A stretch of 64,000 bases of DNA. Origin: Distichodus sexfasciatus. Its lineage: Eukaryota > Chordata > Actinopteri > Characiformes > Distichodontidae. Shown in pieces: positions 47,579 to 59,141 of this stretch. The stretch is from the NCBI GenBank assembly GCA_032718565.1, contig JAVGVS010000004.1, forward strand, positions 7,086,029-7,150,028, written 5' to 3'. The notes under the pieces were generated by a model. That model searched no databases, had not been told where the DNA came from, and saw only the letters and a program-made list of their open reading frames with translations. Each line of letters opens with the position of its first letter. The first letter of the stretch is position 1. Made by a program: the position numbers and the translations under genes.

Positions 47579-49714
47579 ATGGACACTCCAATCCTCAGCA
47601 CCACCCTGCTCCTGTTCCTGATTCACTCCACAGGTAAGAGAATCTTTTAGAACACTTTTACCTCTTCGACATGTTAGCAGAACCAACTGTTGGCAGAAAT
47701 TACTTTTGTAGATAGAATTTGTCCTTCCCTGGATTCAGATAGACTCAACTCTGTCTTTTGGGTTCAACCAGAATGGTATTTTACTGTGTAGTTTGTGTGT
47801 TAGTATAGCAGAGAGATTTTTTTTTAAAACCTGAAGCCTGATACTGTTTTGCTCCTCTCTGAGAAAAAGCACTCTGCAGGAACATGATACATACTGAAAG
47901 GTGAAGGGTTAAGTTTATGTATATCCAATGAAATATGTGAAAATGCTCCAAACCTTTACAAAAATAGACTGCAACACAATTTAAGATCTGCTCTCTTCAC
48001 CAATAAAGCAAAAACAGGATTAGGAAGCTTCTCATGTTGCAAGAATGGTATACCCAGTACCTAAGTATAGTGGATTGGTTTCCTTTCTGTTGGGGTGCAA
48101 AACATGCCGAGCAAAAACTAAAAGATGAAGCCAAAAGCCTGGTGACTGTTAGTTGGTCAGCCGTAGAACCATCACTTAATTTACAACCATAAGTCTCTAG
48201 TCCAAAACGTGCTCTGGCTCTTGGCAGTCTGGGATTTCTCTGATTTGTCCTGAACAACTGTATCATGTCAGGTGATGCTAAAAGACAGTGGAAAAGTACC
48301 TTCACATTATGAGCAGCATTAGCAGCATTTTAGGGTGAAGCATCTTAAAGAGGCTTGAGGTTGTAAATAATGTGGTCCAGTGATATTGTAATGTCAGGGA
48401 CCATTATACACTGCCCACTGCTCCTGTCTACCACCTTAGTGGTACCTTTAACACTAAAGGTAAAGATAACACTTTGCCATTGTGATCGTAGGATTGCTGG
48501 TTCAAATTTGGTCAGATTAATCTACCACTTAGGTATTCGTGAGCAAAGTATCGTCCCAAGTCCTGCTCCCTGGGTAACATGTAGTGCTCTCATTTGGTTG
48601 TTCTGCACTGTATGCTGTTGTGTATTCACCATAAAAAATAATCACTCACTTTCTCTTTAAGTGGACAGTGGTAGTGTAAGGGTTAGGGAGTTGTTCCTTT
48701 GATCAGAGGGTCAACAGATATGACAAAATCATCTCTCTCACTTTCAATTTCACTGTGACCCTCCCACAATACGTCCTCAGCTCCGTCAGTCCATGACGAC
48801 AGCTGGTCCATGAAGGTCCTGGCAGAGGTTAGGGCAATCGAGGGCTACCCAGTGCTGCTGCCCTGCTCCTTCACCCACCCCCACCACACCCACCATGCCT
48901 CCATGCATGTGGTGTGGCGTCTGGGGCACGGCCATTCAGGTACTGTGGTCTTCCGCTGCTCCAGCCTTAATGCCAGCCAGCAGTGCCAGCCTGAGTCGGG
49001 GCAGGACCTGCGCTACCGCCTGGAGGGCAACCATCGTGAGCATGACCTCACCCTACGCATCAATGATGCCTCCCTGCAGGACAGTGGTCGCTACTACTGC
49101 CGGGTGGAACTGCCGGGCAACCAGAATGCCGGTTACGAAAACAAGATGGGCACAAGGCTGAGGGTGGAAGGTAACAGCAATATGATGCTCATGTTGCTTA
49201 ACAATTTAGTTATCTGTGTATTTAGTCATTAGTTGAAGTCAAGTAGGGAAATGCCAAATCTGTCTAATTTTACTTTTCGCTTTCTCTAAAACCAGCACCA
49301 CCGCGAATCCTGAGTTTATCAGTAGGGAGCAGTGTGGACACCGGTCTCATTGCCTTATGCCAAGTCCAGGGCTCTCCTCTACCTGACGTGCAGTGGATGG
49401 GTTCGGACGACATTCTCGAGGGCAATAACATCCCACCCCTGCATCAGGAAGCCCCTGGGTATCATCACCAAACCACCAGCCGGTTGGCAGATGTCCAGCC
49501 TGGGGGGCAGTACACATGCGCTGCCTCCAACCCGTTAGGGAAAGACCAAGCTATGGTGTACATCCTTCCACCCAGCCCTGAAAAAAATGTCAGAGAGGGT
49601 GCCAATGTCTCACCCCTGCCTCTCATACTGGGGCTGACACTGGGGGCAAAAGTTATCTTGGCACTGGGTCTGGGAGCCTGGATAATTCGGGGCAGCATCA
49701 AACCATTTACTTAG
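47579..49714 (+). CDS. siglec15l: Siglec-15-like sialic-acid receptor
   Basis: Three coding exons: 47579-47633, 48781-49170, 49296-49714; 287 residues. Exon 1 is a signal peptide (MDTPILSTTLLLFLIHST). Exon 2 is a V-set Ig domain: VLLPCSFTHPHH, VVFRC, QQC, then DLTLRI and DSGRYYCRVELPGN. It has the four-cysteine pattern of Siglec-15 (residues 47, 78, 87, 125) and an arginine right after the last (Arg126), matching the sialic-acid arginine Arg143 of the human protein. Exon 3 gives a C2-set domain (Cys170-Cys223) and a membrane helix at about 256-279 containing Lys267 (GLTLGAKVILALGLGAW). The tail is nine residues (RGSIKPFT after the helix) with no ITIM. In mammals the membrane lysine pairs with DAP12. 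All introns are phase 1, the usual Ig arrangement. Whether it is the siglec15 or siglec15-like paralogue is uncertain. Confidence 0.88.
48470..48720 (+). mobile_element. SINE family A pair in siglec15l intron 1
   Basis: One copy runs from about 48470 (ttgctggttcaaatttggtc, gagcaaagtatcgtccc) to tcactcactttctct. A second head starts at 48661 (gtggtagtgtaagggttagg, gagggtcaacag) and is cut off about 60 bases before the exon 2 acceptor. Confidence 0.65.
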
Positions 49715-49732
49715 ACTATGCATTTAATTGAA

Positions 49733-49738
49733 AATAAA
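49733..49738 (+). terminator. siglec15l: Polyadenylation signal AATAAA, siglec15l
   Basis: AATAAA 19 bases after the siglec15l stop codon. Very close to the stop; a longer 3' UTR using a later signal is possible. Confidence 0.45.
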
Positions 49739-49739
49739 T

Positions 49740-51771
49740 TAAAACTGATATTCAGAACCTCTAATTACCATTTTTTAATTCTATTTATACTTTCCCAAGT
49801 GTGTGTTCATGTAGTGAGCCCTTAAAACGTGCCATATTTGTGTTTCCTTCACTTATTTTACAAATCATAAAGATATGTTCTCTTTCATTAGAGTATATTT
49901 ACAGTACAAACCTGGTCAGTGAACTAAAAAACCCAAAATAATTGTTCAGTAATCAAAGTCAAATGTTCAGTTGATATTGATTTGAAGTCATATCACTCAG
50001 CCCTAACATGGGAAAGTCAAATGTGTCCAATAAAAAAATTCTCAAGCAAAGGTCTAGAACTTTGAAAGATTTTTTAGAATGTTTAACATATGTTTTTGGT
50101 GTCATAGTAGTTGTATCAATGTCTGTACAGTCAACAACTGACTGTCAAATGAAAAAAAAACTACATTTTAAACAATGTTTATGATTAATGTACTTATTAG
50201 ATTGAAATGTGTTCAAATAATAAAATAATAATTAAATAAACATTCTTTGTTTGTTTCAAGAAAAACACGGTTTGCACGAAAAATAAATAGCTGTTGTCCA
50301 TAAATTAGGTATAAAACACATTACTTTTATTAGAATTTCAGTCAAGTAGAGAATGAAATTGCTAATACACCAAGTACAACACTAAGCAAAATTATTTTTA
50401 TTTTGCAAGGAAAATAAGATAGTAGATACAATGCAAACAAAAATGTAAATACAAAAACATTGTGGGTCAAAAATGATTTGATAAAACGTCATGTTAAAAT
50501 ACTTTTTTCATTTACTTCTAATTAAAACAATAATTCATGCAATTCCAAGACTTTTTTTAAACTGAGCATTCATGGCTATGATTAAGAGTAAATGATTTAA
50601 TATGCCACACTGGAACTTGAAGTTTGGAAGTGTAAAAATAGCAATGTATTGTGTTTTTTCCCTCCATAATATACATCTTACAGATCAATCAGTTATAACA
50701 ATCATGTAGAATGTAAAGCTTTAAAGTGAAACATCAAATGGGGTTTCATACAGAATGTAATTCAAAGCTAAAACTAGACCTAAAATAATCACTCATAATT
50801 TGTACTGTATCCAATCTGATTATAGTCGAAACTTTAAGGCATTGTAAGTTTTTTAACTGATCAAATAGAAATTTCTAACACATTATTAACACATTCACTT
50901 TTTAACATGGCCGCAGTTACAACACAGTAAAAGTTGTAAGACTGAATACTTTTGAAATGTAATTATAGTTTTGCATTGAAATAAATCAAAGAAGTATGTT
51001 AACATGACTACTTAATCAAACCTTTTATTTACAGTGTGAAGAAATGTACAAAGTATTCAAATTAGTGCTGAAGTACAAATACTCAAGCTGTTTACAGCAC
51101 AGTGTTCAACCAAATTTCAACAAATCTGTTACACATAATGCACTGTGATTGGATGGTCAAATTAGTGAGATTAAAGTTCAGGCCAGAAGATCTGCAGCGT
51201 TGGTGTTTGAAGGTGTTTTCCAACACTTTAAAAATAGACCAGCTTCCTCCTTCATAGTGAATCTTTGTAAAAGGATGGAGCTAAACCCCAGACTCATGAT
51301 TCTGACTGTCTCTCTCTCAGACCTGTTTCATAACTAATAAAATCTTTACTGATGACCATTTGTACTATGACTTGTTCTTTTTTTTTTCTCCATCACTTGA
51401 CATCAGTGTTAATTTTAGAATGACTAATTACTAATTACTTTTAGAATACTTAGAATTTAAAATGCTTATTAGTTTTAATCACAATTTAGCCATTTCTGTC
51501 CTTAACATTTCTGTGAGCCATTTCTGTCTCTGTCTTTTAGTCCAGTGGCCCCTAAACATTTTGGACTTTGCAGATTGGCGAGTTCTCTGCTGTATGGCCA
51601 CCAAATGAGTTGCCTTACCGCCACCTGTGAGCTACAGATGGACGTGTTTTTCAAAAAATAAGACATCCAATGGACTGAGAAGGTGAAAAAAATGATTTTA
51701 TTTTATTTTATTTTAATTCTTTCTGTGCGGCGCAGCACAAAATGATCCACAGCCGGTGTTTGGGGAGCTCT
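49740..51771. other. Intergenic, AT-rich
   Basis: No gene or named repeat. The 62-residue frame at 51149 looks random. Confidence 0.5.
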
Positions 51772-51777
51772 GTTTCA

Positions 51778-52311
51778 TATGGAGCCCCTTAAGGGACATG
51801 GTGGTGAAAAAAAATCAGAGTGAGTGAAAAAAAAAATTCAGGGTGGGATGAAAAATATTTTTCAAAGCTTTTGCGTTCTCTCGCAAAGATATTTGCATTC
51901 CCTCGCAAAAATGTTTGCGTTCTCTCGCAAAACCTGTTGTGTTCTCTCGCGAGAGGTGCTTCGCGCGAGTGTTTGTATAGCATCACTTGAGTGGTTTTGG
52001 ATGTACACAGCTGCTGCTGCATTGGAGAAAGGTTGTCAGTCTTTCGCGGTAAGTTATCATATATAAACCATTACGGATGCACGTAGATGTCTGAACCACT
52101 GGAAACGGTAAAGTAAACAGGAAGTAGGAAACAGGAAGTGATTTTGCGAGAGAACGCAAATATCTTTGCGAGGGAACGCAAATGTTTTGTGAGAGAACGC
52201 AAAGTTTCTCGGGGAACGCAAAAGATTTGAAAAATATTTTTCCTCCCACCTTGAATTTTTTTTTACTCACTCTGATTTTTTTCACCACCATGTCCCTTAA
52301 GGGGCTCCGTA
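51778..52311. mobile_element. 534-bp inverted-repeat MITE with 6-bp duplication
   Basis: Ends TATGGAGCCCCTTAAGGGAC and, reversed, TACGGAGCCCCTTAAGGGAC. The inverted arms stay nearly identical for well over 100 bp and contain tandem tttgcgttctctcgcaaa hairpins. Flanked by GTTTCA at 51772-51777 and 52312-52317. No coding frame. Ends of the form TAYGG with a 6-bp duplication recall the IS3EU group, from memory. Confidence 0.85.
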
Positions 52312-52473
52312 GTTTCAGTCAATGAAAAGTAGTTACATCAACTTTTAGACATTCTTTTTAGCTTTGAACCTAGCGAACTAAAGTTAGCCAATTTAACACA
52401 TTAGGCTAATCTAAACTTGTATGAGAGAGAAAAAAAATTGCTTACAGGTCAATCTCATGGATGCGTTGCTTAA

Positions 52474-52880
52474 GGTACGTTTACTTGAGAAAAAAATAAT
52501 TCTGCTTTTTTTCTGAATTAACAAGATACAGTTTTCATGTAAAAACAAACAAAAACAACACGCTCTGTTTTTCTGAATTAACCTCAAAAGCTCTCGTTTT
52601 GCCTACTTTAGAGCTTTTAGCATTATATGCAAAATATCTCACCTGTGATAGCCCCGTACTGGAAAGCAACACTCTGCTGCAGGCTCGGGCTGATAGCAGC
52701 AGCGGCAGCAACCGTAGTCCATACAAGTAAGAGCCACCGAATTAATGAGGTTAAGTCACAAAAGCATGTTTTTTTGTTTTTTTAAATGACAGCGTTTTTT
52801 AAACATGAAAACTATCTCGTTAATTCAGAAAAACAGAGCAGAATTATTTTTTCTCAAGTGAACGCATTACGCTTCCGTAC
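52474..52880. mobile_element. Inverted-repeat element at TTAA sites
   Basis: Arms of about 75 bp: left contains cttgagaaaaaaataattct and ctgaattaacaagatacagt; right is the reverse complement with a 14-bp indel. TTAA occurs at 52470-52473 and 52881-52884, as for piggyBac-type or Kolobok-type insertions. Interior non-coding. Confidence 0.6.
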
Positions 52881-52884
52881 TTAA

Positions 52885-53507
52885 GTATGTGGACAAACTA
52901 GACGCATTTTAAACTTACAACAGTCATTTAACACTTTAGTCGCACTTGTCTTATTAATCACAATTAATCTACATTTTCTACGAGTCTGATATCAAAGATT
53001 TAGTTTTAGCTAGGTTAGTTTTAGTTTTTATCAACGTCTCATCGTAGTCTTGGGGAAAAAAACAATAGCCTACTTTTTTAACATCACTTTTCGTTACTTC
53101 ACTTTCTTTCGCTTTACTTTTCGTCAACACAATCAATACTGTTAAATAACAGACCTGAGACAGATTGACTGACAGATTGAATAAGTTTATTACCTACTTT
53201 AAAACTTCCATTAATGGCCAATGAATGTGTATCTAATACGTTCATCAGAGAAATTCATTACATTACACAAACCAGGAGAAAACAATAAAGACATTCAAAA
53301 ATATTAAAATGGTTAAAAGTGAATAAACGTTAAGAGTTTTGAACAAGAAAAAAATCAACAAGAAAGACACTACGTTTATGTTAACTCCATAAGTTTTAAA
53401 GTAGATCATGTAATCTGTTGAATGCACTTGAATACATTTTAGTGATACTAAGCCTCTGCAGAAAATCAGACGTTTCACAAAATGTTTATAATGTGACGGT
53501 GTGACCC
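52885..53507. other. 3' flank of the IgGFc/lectin gene
   Basis: AT-rich; contains the presumed 3' UTR of the minus-strand gene. A minus-strand AATAAA (tttatt on plus) lies at 53186-53191. Confidence 0.5.
53186..53191 (-). terminator. Candidate polyadenylation signal
   Basis: AATAAA on the minus strand, about 320 bases past the stop codon of the IgGFc/lectin gene. Position is reasonable, but AT-rich DNA makes chance hits likely. Confidence 0.3.
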
Positions 53508-56500
53508 TCATCTGACCATGCCGAAAACATGGAGAACGCGGGGCGAGGTGTAACACACCGGCCTCATGGTGGAGCAGCAGCGGGCAATGCTCCAGGTGTA
53601 GTTTCCGCCTGGCATCATGGAGACGCTCGCACACATGCCCTTCTGGGGGTCCAGCGGTTGACCCTTGTCCCAATTGGTGTAGGCAAAGCGGCTATTGCTC
53701 TGCCAGTACCAGTCGGTCGTAAGGAGGCTGCGGCGCAGGCCGATCCAGGCTTGTCCGCTCGCGCTTTGCTGCGTCAGCTTCAGCGCCATCTGCTGCTGGT
53801 ACTCGGTCTGGCCAGGGCTCACTAGCGACCCACCCAGGCTGAGGCAGTACTTACGAGACATGGGCCAACTCATCGGTTGGTTGCTGATGTTGATCAATGC
53901 TGGAGTGACCACACAGCCTTTGGGGTCTGCAGGCATTAAAACAACAAAACAAGCTGATGTAATGACCTGAAATGATCTGTTACTTTTTAAGATTAAAACC
54001 AGAAATCCAGACAACAGGTGTTTTCAAAAATTGAAATGAAAAAGATTGCTTCCCAATTTACTATTTTGCATTAAAAAATGGAAAAATGGAAAAACAGATA
54101 ATAGACCAGCTATGCGACTGGGCAGTATTAAACAAAAAAAAAACAACAACGACCAATTGGCGACACAAATTCACTGAATTTTTAAGAAATATTTGGTGTT
54201 TTGAATTTACTTTGAAAAATGAATAGCACAGATTTCCAACAATTGAAACACTCTCAGAATCAAATATGATCTCTACCAAAAAAAAACACAAATTAATTTA
54301 CCTGGTTCATCACTTATAGAGATGGCCGGTCCTCCATAAACTGTCCCTGTTGCCATTCTCTCAAACACGTAAACAGCAATCTTCGAGGATGGGTGCCAGA
54401 TGACATGTGGCGACATGATGGGGTCAAGTGCCACATAAGCAAAGGAGTACTCAGTCCCATTCAGGATTTTCCATTGCACCGATGAGTTGAAAAAGTACCA
54501 ATCCAAATTCACTTTGGAAGTTTGGGCAGTCTTGACGATGACCAACACTTCGGACTTAACTGTTGACGTTTTGTGAACGAGAAAACAGGCCGAGAATGAT
54601 GACATAGGCAGAAGTTCCATCACGCTACCAGGCATGATCAGCTTGAGGGAGACTGGCTGAGTGGTGTTGACGTTCTGCTGTCCATTTTCTAGAAAAGGGA
54701 AGATGGGAAGGAAGTCAGAAGAACCTGCGTTGAGATGAAGGGTGTCACTCCCAAACAAAGGAGCGCCACGCGTTACTTCAACAGCTTTCTCGGAAGTCAC
54801 AAAAAGACGGGTGTAGTTGGCCTCACTGTTGGGAGGCGGCACCAGGAAAGTTGTGCCCCTAAGGTATGAAGGCCGAATCTGATGGACGATCATGTTGCAG
54901 CGACAAAAGGTGTCCAGGCAGGGATGGGTGAGCAGGACAGACACGTTGCCGCTGGCCGAGACCTGCACGACAGGGTCGGTGCCCTGGAACTGTAGGAACT
55001 GATTCTGGAGAAGCCGGAACTGGGCTCTGGAGGTGGTCGTAGAGCCAACTGGCTGACTCGTCACTGTGACGGTGTTGTCCTGCTGCTCAGCGTTGATGAC
55101 CACAAGCTGAAAGTTGTATGCCTGAGAAAGACTGGAAAAGTCAGTCAAGTTGGAGGCGCTGTAGTTGTTGGTGGCCAAAATGAGGGAGGTAAAATTGAGA
55201 AAGGGGATCTGGTAGAGTTTGTCAAGGTTGGTGGAAGGCGGGATAGCATTGGTCTGGATGCTGTCACCACGCATGCTAACCGAGAAGACAGTGATGTCAT
55301 TGTCGCTGGTCACCTGGACTGACAGTGAGGATACACCCAGCTGGTGCTCCTCCACATCGGTGGGAAGGTAGACAATTTTGGTTTGTCCTGCATACAGTGT
55401 CACAACCTCGAGGGTGGAGCCATTGAAGGTGACTCTGGAGTGAGTGTTGTCGTACAAGGCTGTGATTTTCAGACTGTTGTTGGAGCTAAATGGATAGTAG
55501 TAGGCGATGTTCTCCGGAAAGGCGGTGATGAAGTCTTTACCGTAGTTCACCTCTGCTTCTCCTGTTTCAGGTCACATGCAAAAAGATACTGATATCAACA
55601 GTACTTAAAAGTGTTTTGCTGGTTTTAGTAAATGTCACTGTAAAAATTATTAGCTCAATAATTCATGTTAATAGACATCTGTCATTTACTTCAACTTGAA
55701 ACAATCATTTATGCAATTTCAAAAACTTTTATGAGGTTTCGTGGATATGTTTACAGGTAAATTTGTTAATGCATCTCAGTTAGAAATGAGGGATGGTACG
55801 GTACTGTACAAAATTGTCAACATAGTACTTAAGTAGAGTAACAAACTACAAATATTCAAGTATTACACAACACTTAGTCCGACCTGATTCTAAAATCTGT
55901 TACGTGTAATCTAGTCACTTGATTGGCAAGTCAGATTTATGAGATCAAATCATTTTTTACAGTGCATTGTTAATATACTTCTTAATTTATACAATTTCAA
56001 CTCTTTTATAAGTTTTCAATGCTTAGGATTATAAGTCAGTTCTCAGAAATGAAAGTGGAAATACATAAAACTAAGTTGTAACTATAGCTATGTTAATATG
56101 ACACACATACTGTTATAAAATCCATCTATTTCTATTTCCCGTTCTTTGTAAGAAATCCTTGTTTGATGTTTCACTTAGAACTTTTCACTGTATGTTATAT
56201 CTGATTTATCTGTAAGATGTATTATTACTGGAAAGAAACACACTATATTGATATTTGAATTTTGCAAATTTCCACAATTAAAGTTCCTAACACATTCACT
56301 CTATTGATAGCCGTAGTTGAAACAGCCACAAAAGTTGGGGCAGTTAGTAGTGTAACGCTTAGGGAGTTGGCCCTGTGAGCGGAAGGTTGTTGGTTCAAGT
56401 CCCGGCCTGGTAAAGCTGCCCCTGAGGTACTCATGAGCAAGGTACCTTCTGCACTGCTCCTTCACAGGTGACTGTGCTGTGATCACAATGACAAATACCA

Positions 56501-56905
56501 TTTACACATATTGCAATAAATCACTGTAGGCCTTGTCTATGCAAAATATAAAGAAACAAGTGACCTTTGCATAAAAGTAAGTCAGAAGGTTTTGTAAATA
56601 GTCTGAAAAAGAAATCATTTGGTGATTAATACCATTTGGACCCAGGAAATCAAAGCTTGAATTTGATTTTAGCTTGTTCATAAAAATATCTTCATGAGAT
56701 TCTTCCACACTTCTTGAGGGCAAACTGCTTGGTACAACAGCTTACACTGTGTTTTAGTAGACGGACGAGAACCAAAGCAGCACAAACAAATAAGCTTTTA
56801 AATAAACCTTTTTAGCTGAGCATTAAAAAACCCATATACTAACTAAATAAATGCCTTCCGCTTACCTGGGTAGAACACAGACATAACAAACAGAACAGCC
56901 AACAT
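53508..56905 (-). CDS. Secreted IgGFc-binding-type / C-type lectin protein
   Basis: Three exons: 56866-56905, 54302-55561, 53508-53926; 572 residues; both introns phase 1. Exon 1 is a signal peptide (MLAVLFVMSVFYP). Exon 2 starts GEAEVNYGKDFITAFPENIA. It is a beta-rich region (about residues 15-430) with YPF, VYLPTDVEEHQLG, CLDTFCRC, LRGTTFLVPPP and about ten N-glycosylation sequons. It resembles the N-terminal region of FCGBP (IgGFc-binding protein). Exon 3 is a C-type lectin domain: SWPMSRKYCLSLGGSL (Cys461), WIGL at 494-497, YTNWDKGQP, Cys532, Cys551, Cys558. The EPN/QPD position reads QPL and the WND position reads TWSIA, so calcium-dependent sugar binding is doubtful. No membrane anchor follows. 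Family members in fish are poorly described; function, perhaps mucosal or humoral recognition, is inferred. Confidence 0.8.
56337..56497 (+). mobile_element. SINE family A, in intron 1 of the IgGFc/lectin gene
   Basis: Clear tRNA-like head: ggcagttagtagtgtaacgc, then ggttgttggttcaagtcccg. Body shortened by an internal deletion after ggtaccttctgcactgctcc. Confidence 0.75.
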
Positions 56906-59141
56906 GGTGAAGCAGGACTTCAAGCCAACCTGACTTTAGTGTGAGATGTTTTTCGAGCTGTTGAAAGAGAGTACTACATGAAATGTTACACTCTATTAAA
57001 ATAATAAAAAATCTATTACTGACCAAATGTGTACACTTTTTACCAAGATTTTGACTTTTACCAGCATTTTATTATTTGAGATTTGTGCCTAAGTAAGAAC
57101 TGAATCTACAAATCTTACTCAAATTTTATTGCATGGGTGTTTGTGCCCTGAGATAATACTGGTGAATGAGGTCCAATAATATTCTATTCAATATTATCCC
57201 AGCTAAATTTTAGAAAGTATTGATAGACATGAAATTTGCAATTTGTCTGATTTGTAAAAACCAGTGATAATTTGCATCAACCTACATGAACTATTGTTTT
57301 TGACTTGAACCAAAACTTTTATTTTTTTAATTAAGTCTATAAACTGAAGTTAGTGTTGAGCTTTATTTCTTTCTAATATTAAGTGAATGAGTTTGGCAAT
57401 ACAAAATCTCATTTTTAGAATGTTTCTCTAGAAAACAGACTTGTAATTGTTCTAATCTAGTTCTAATCTAAAGTTTAAATTTCAGATATCTTCCATAATA
57501 TCACCAGCATAAATGAATGATAGCGTGTAGATATATGGCATTTGATAGCAATGAAATATTAAATATTTCATGAAATAAGCTAAAACCCTATTTTAAAATG
57601 CAAATCAAGACCTATTTTACCAATTCAGTGTGCCAGAAATAAAAAAAAAGCTCACACACAAATAATACAGAAATTTCCAAACATTAATACCAAAAAGCCT
57701 TCATTCTGTTTTTTTTTTTTTGTCAAAAACATTTTAAGATAATACTTAAGTAGCTGGAAAGTTGTAAAAATACCTTAATGATTTTTTTTAAATGAACCTA
57801 AAATAAAAATGTTTATGCTTTTTCATTTTTTTAAAATCTTACTCAAATATAAACATTTTTAAGTAAAACTTTAATATATATTTACCTGTCAGAGCAGTTT
57901 GATGACACACCGACCATCCAGACAGAATGCTAAAACCTTTCTCTTTTCTCGTTTACACATATCGACACAAACACTCACACAATTTGATATTCAAACACAC
58001 TATTCTAATCAACAGGTTTGCATAGCAAGTCATGGACACCATAGCCACAAGGACAATGTGTTTCAAGTGACAATAAGGCAAATTTCATTTTCTTTCCTTT
58101 TTCTTATAAAGTAGATCAGCCTTCTCCAGCCACTAACACTAAAACCAGATGCCCAAAAATACCATACAGTTACAGATATTTTAGAAGGGGGTGAGTCAGC
58201 GCCTTTGTGTCTCTCCAGCAGGTTGCTTATTTACCCAGAAAGAGGACATTTTTCCATTCTGAATAGTCTGAAAAGTTTAAAAACAATAACATGAATCTGT
58301 GTGATTTTGGATTCTTTTAAGACTTCTGGATTAAATTAAAATGACAAATATTTAACTTTTCTCCAGACCTCCATCCACCTGCTGTTATAATATTGTGTAC
58401 CAGCAAACACTGTATTACAGAGATATTTTGCTTTATTACTAAATGTGTACTGATGCATCACTCTGCAGCAAAACATCAACTGAATGATCGAGTCGCAGCA
58501 TCAATCAGACATCATACATATTGTAACAGAGCTCTATTTTTATTAATAGATGAACGTTTTTCGTTTAAATGTCTGGTTGAGCTCAGGAATAATAACGTCA
58601 AATTATGTTTTGGTTGGCTTTGTGCTTTGACATTAAATTGTCCATTGTAATTGTAATTTTGTATTGTGATGTAACCTACGATTTGCAACTCATTTATTAA
58701 ATTTGCACATATATATTTGGGATATATTTTCCCATATTTTTAACTGTACAACTTAATTGCAGTCTTTTCATATTTCCCTTCGATTTATTTGTTAAACTAT
58801 ACTGCACAGTCTCAATCGGGGCACAATTCAAGCATATGCTATACTTACATAACTGTGTACTGGACAAATAATCTTTAACTTTGTTGCTTTCCTATAAAGC
58901 CAAAAGTAAGAGTGAAACAACAATTGACGTTTCAGTATTTTACTATTTCAAACAAAACTTTACCAACTCAAAGTAAATATTTTTGCAGGTGCAAATAGAA
59001 AAAAATCTTTTAGCAAACAAAAGAAAACATTTTCATACAAAACCAAATCTTTTGTTCAGTCAGTCAAATAAGAGGCTGGGTCTTAAGTTTTCTTTTCCCC
59101 CATTTCTGTTCAACTGACTTACAAAGCCGGCTCAACTGACG
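56906..59141. other. Intergenic, between rpp25l and the IgGFc/lectin gene
   Basis: AT-rich. Holds one hairpin family H copy at 57035-57185. The region just below 59142 is the rpp25l 3' UTR, with a minus-strand AATAAA at 58784-58789. No other gene found. Confidence 0.5.
57035..57185. mobile_element. Hairpin-repeat family H, copy 8
   Basis: Short copy: gatttgtgcctaagtaagaa, ctgaatctacaaatcttact, attgcatgggtgtttgtg and tactggtgaatgaggtcc. Confidence 0.6.

Noticed and set aside
48895..49161. 88-residue frame overlapping siglec15l exon 2
   Set aside because: Out-of-frame shadow of the Ig V-domain exon.
53529..53970. 98- and 91-residue plus-strand frames over the lectin exon
   Set aside because: Antisense shadows; the minus strand carries the C-type lectin motifs and splice sites.
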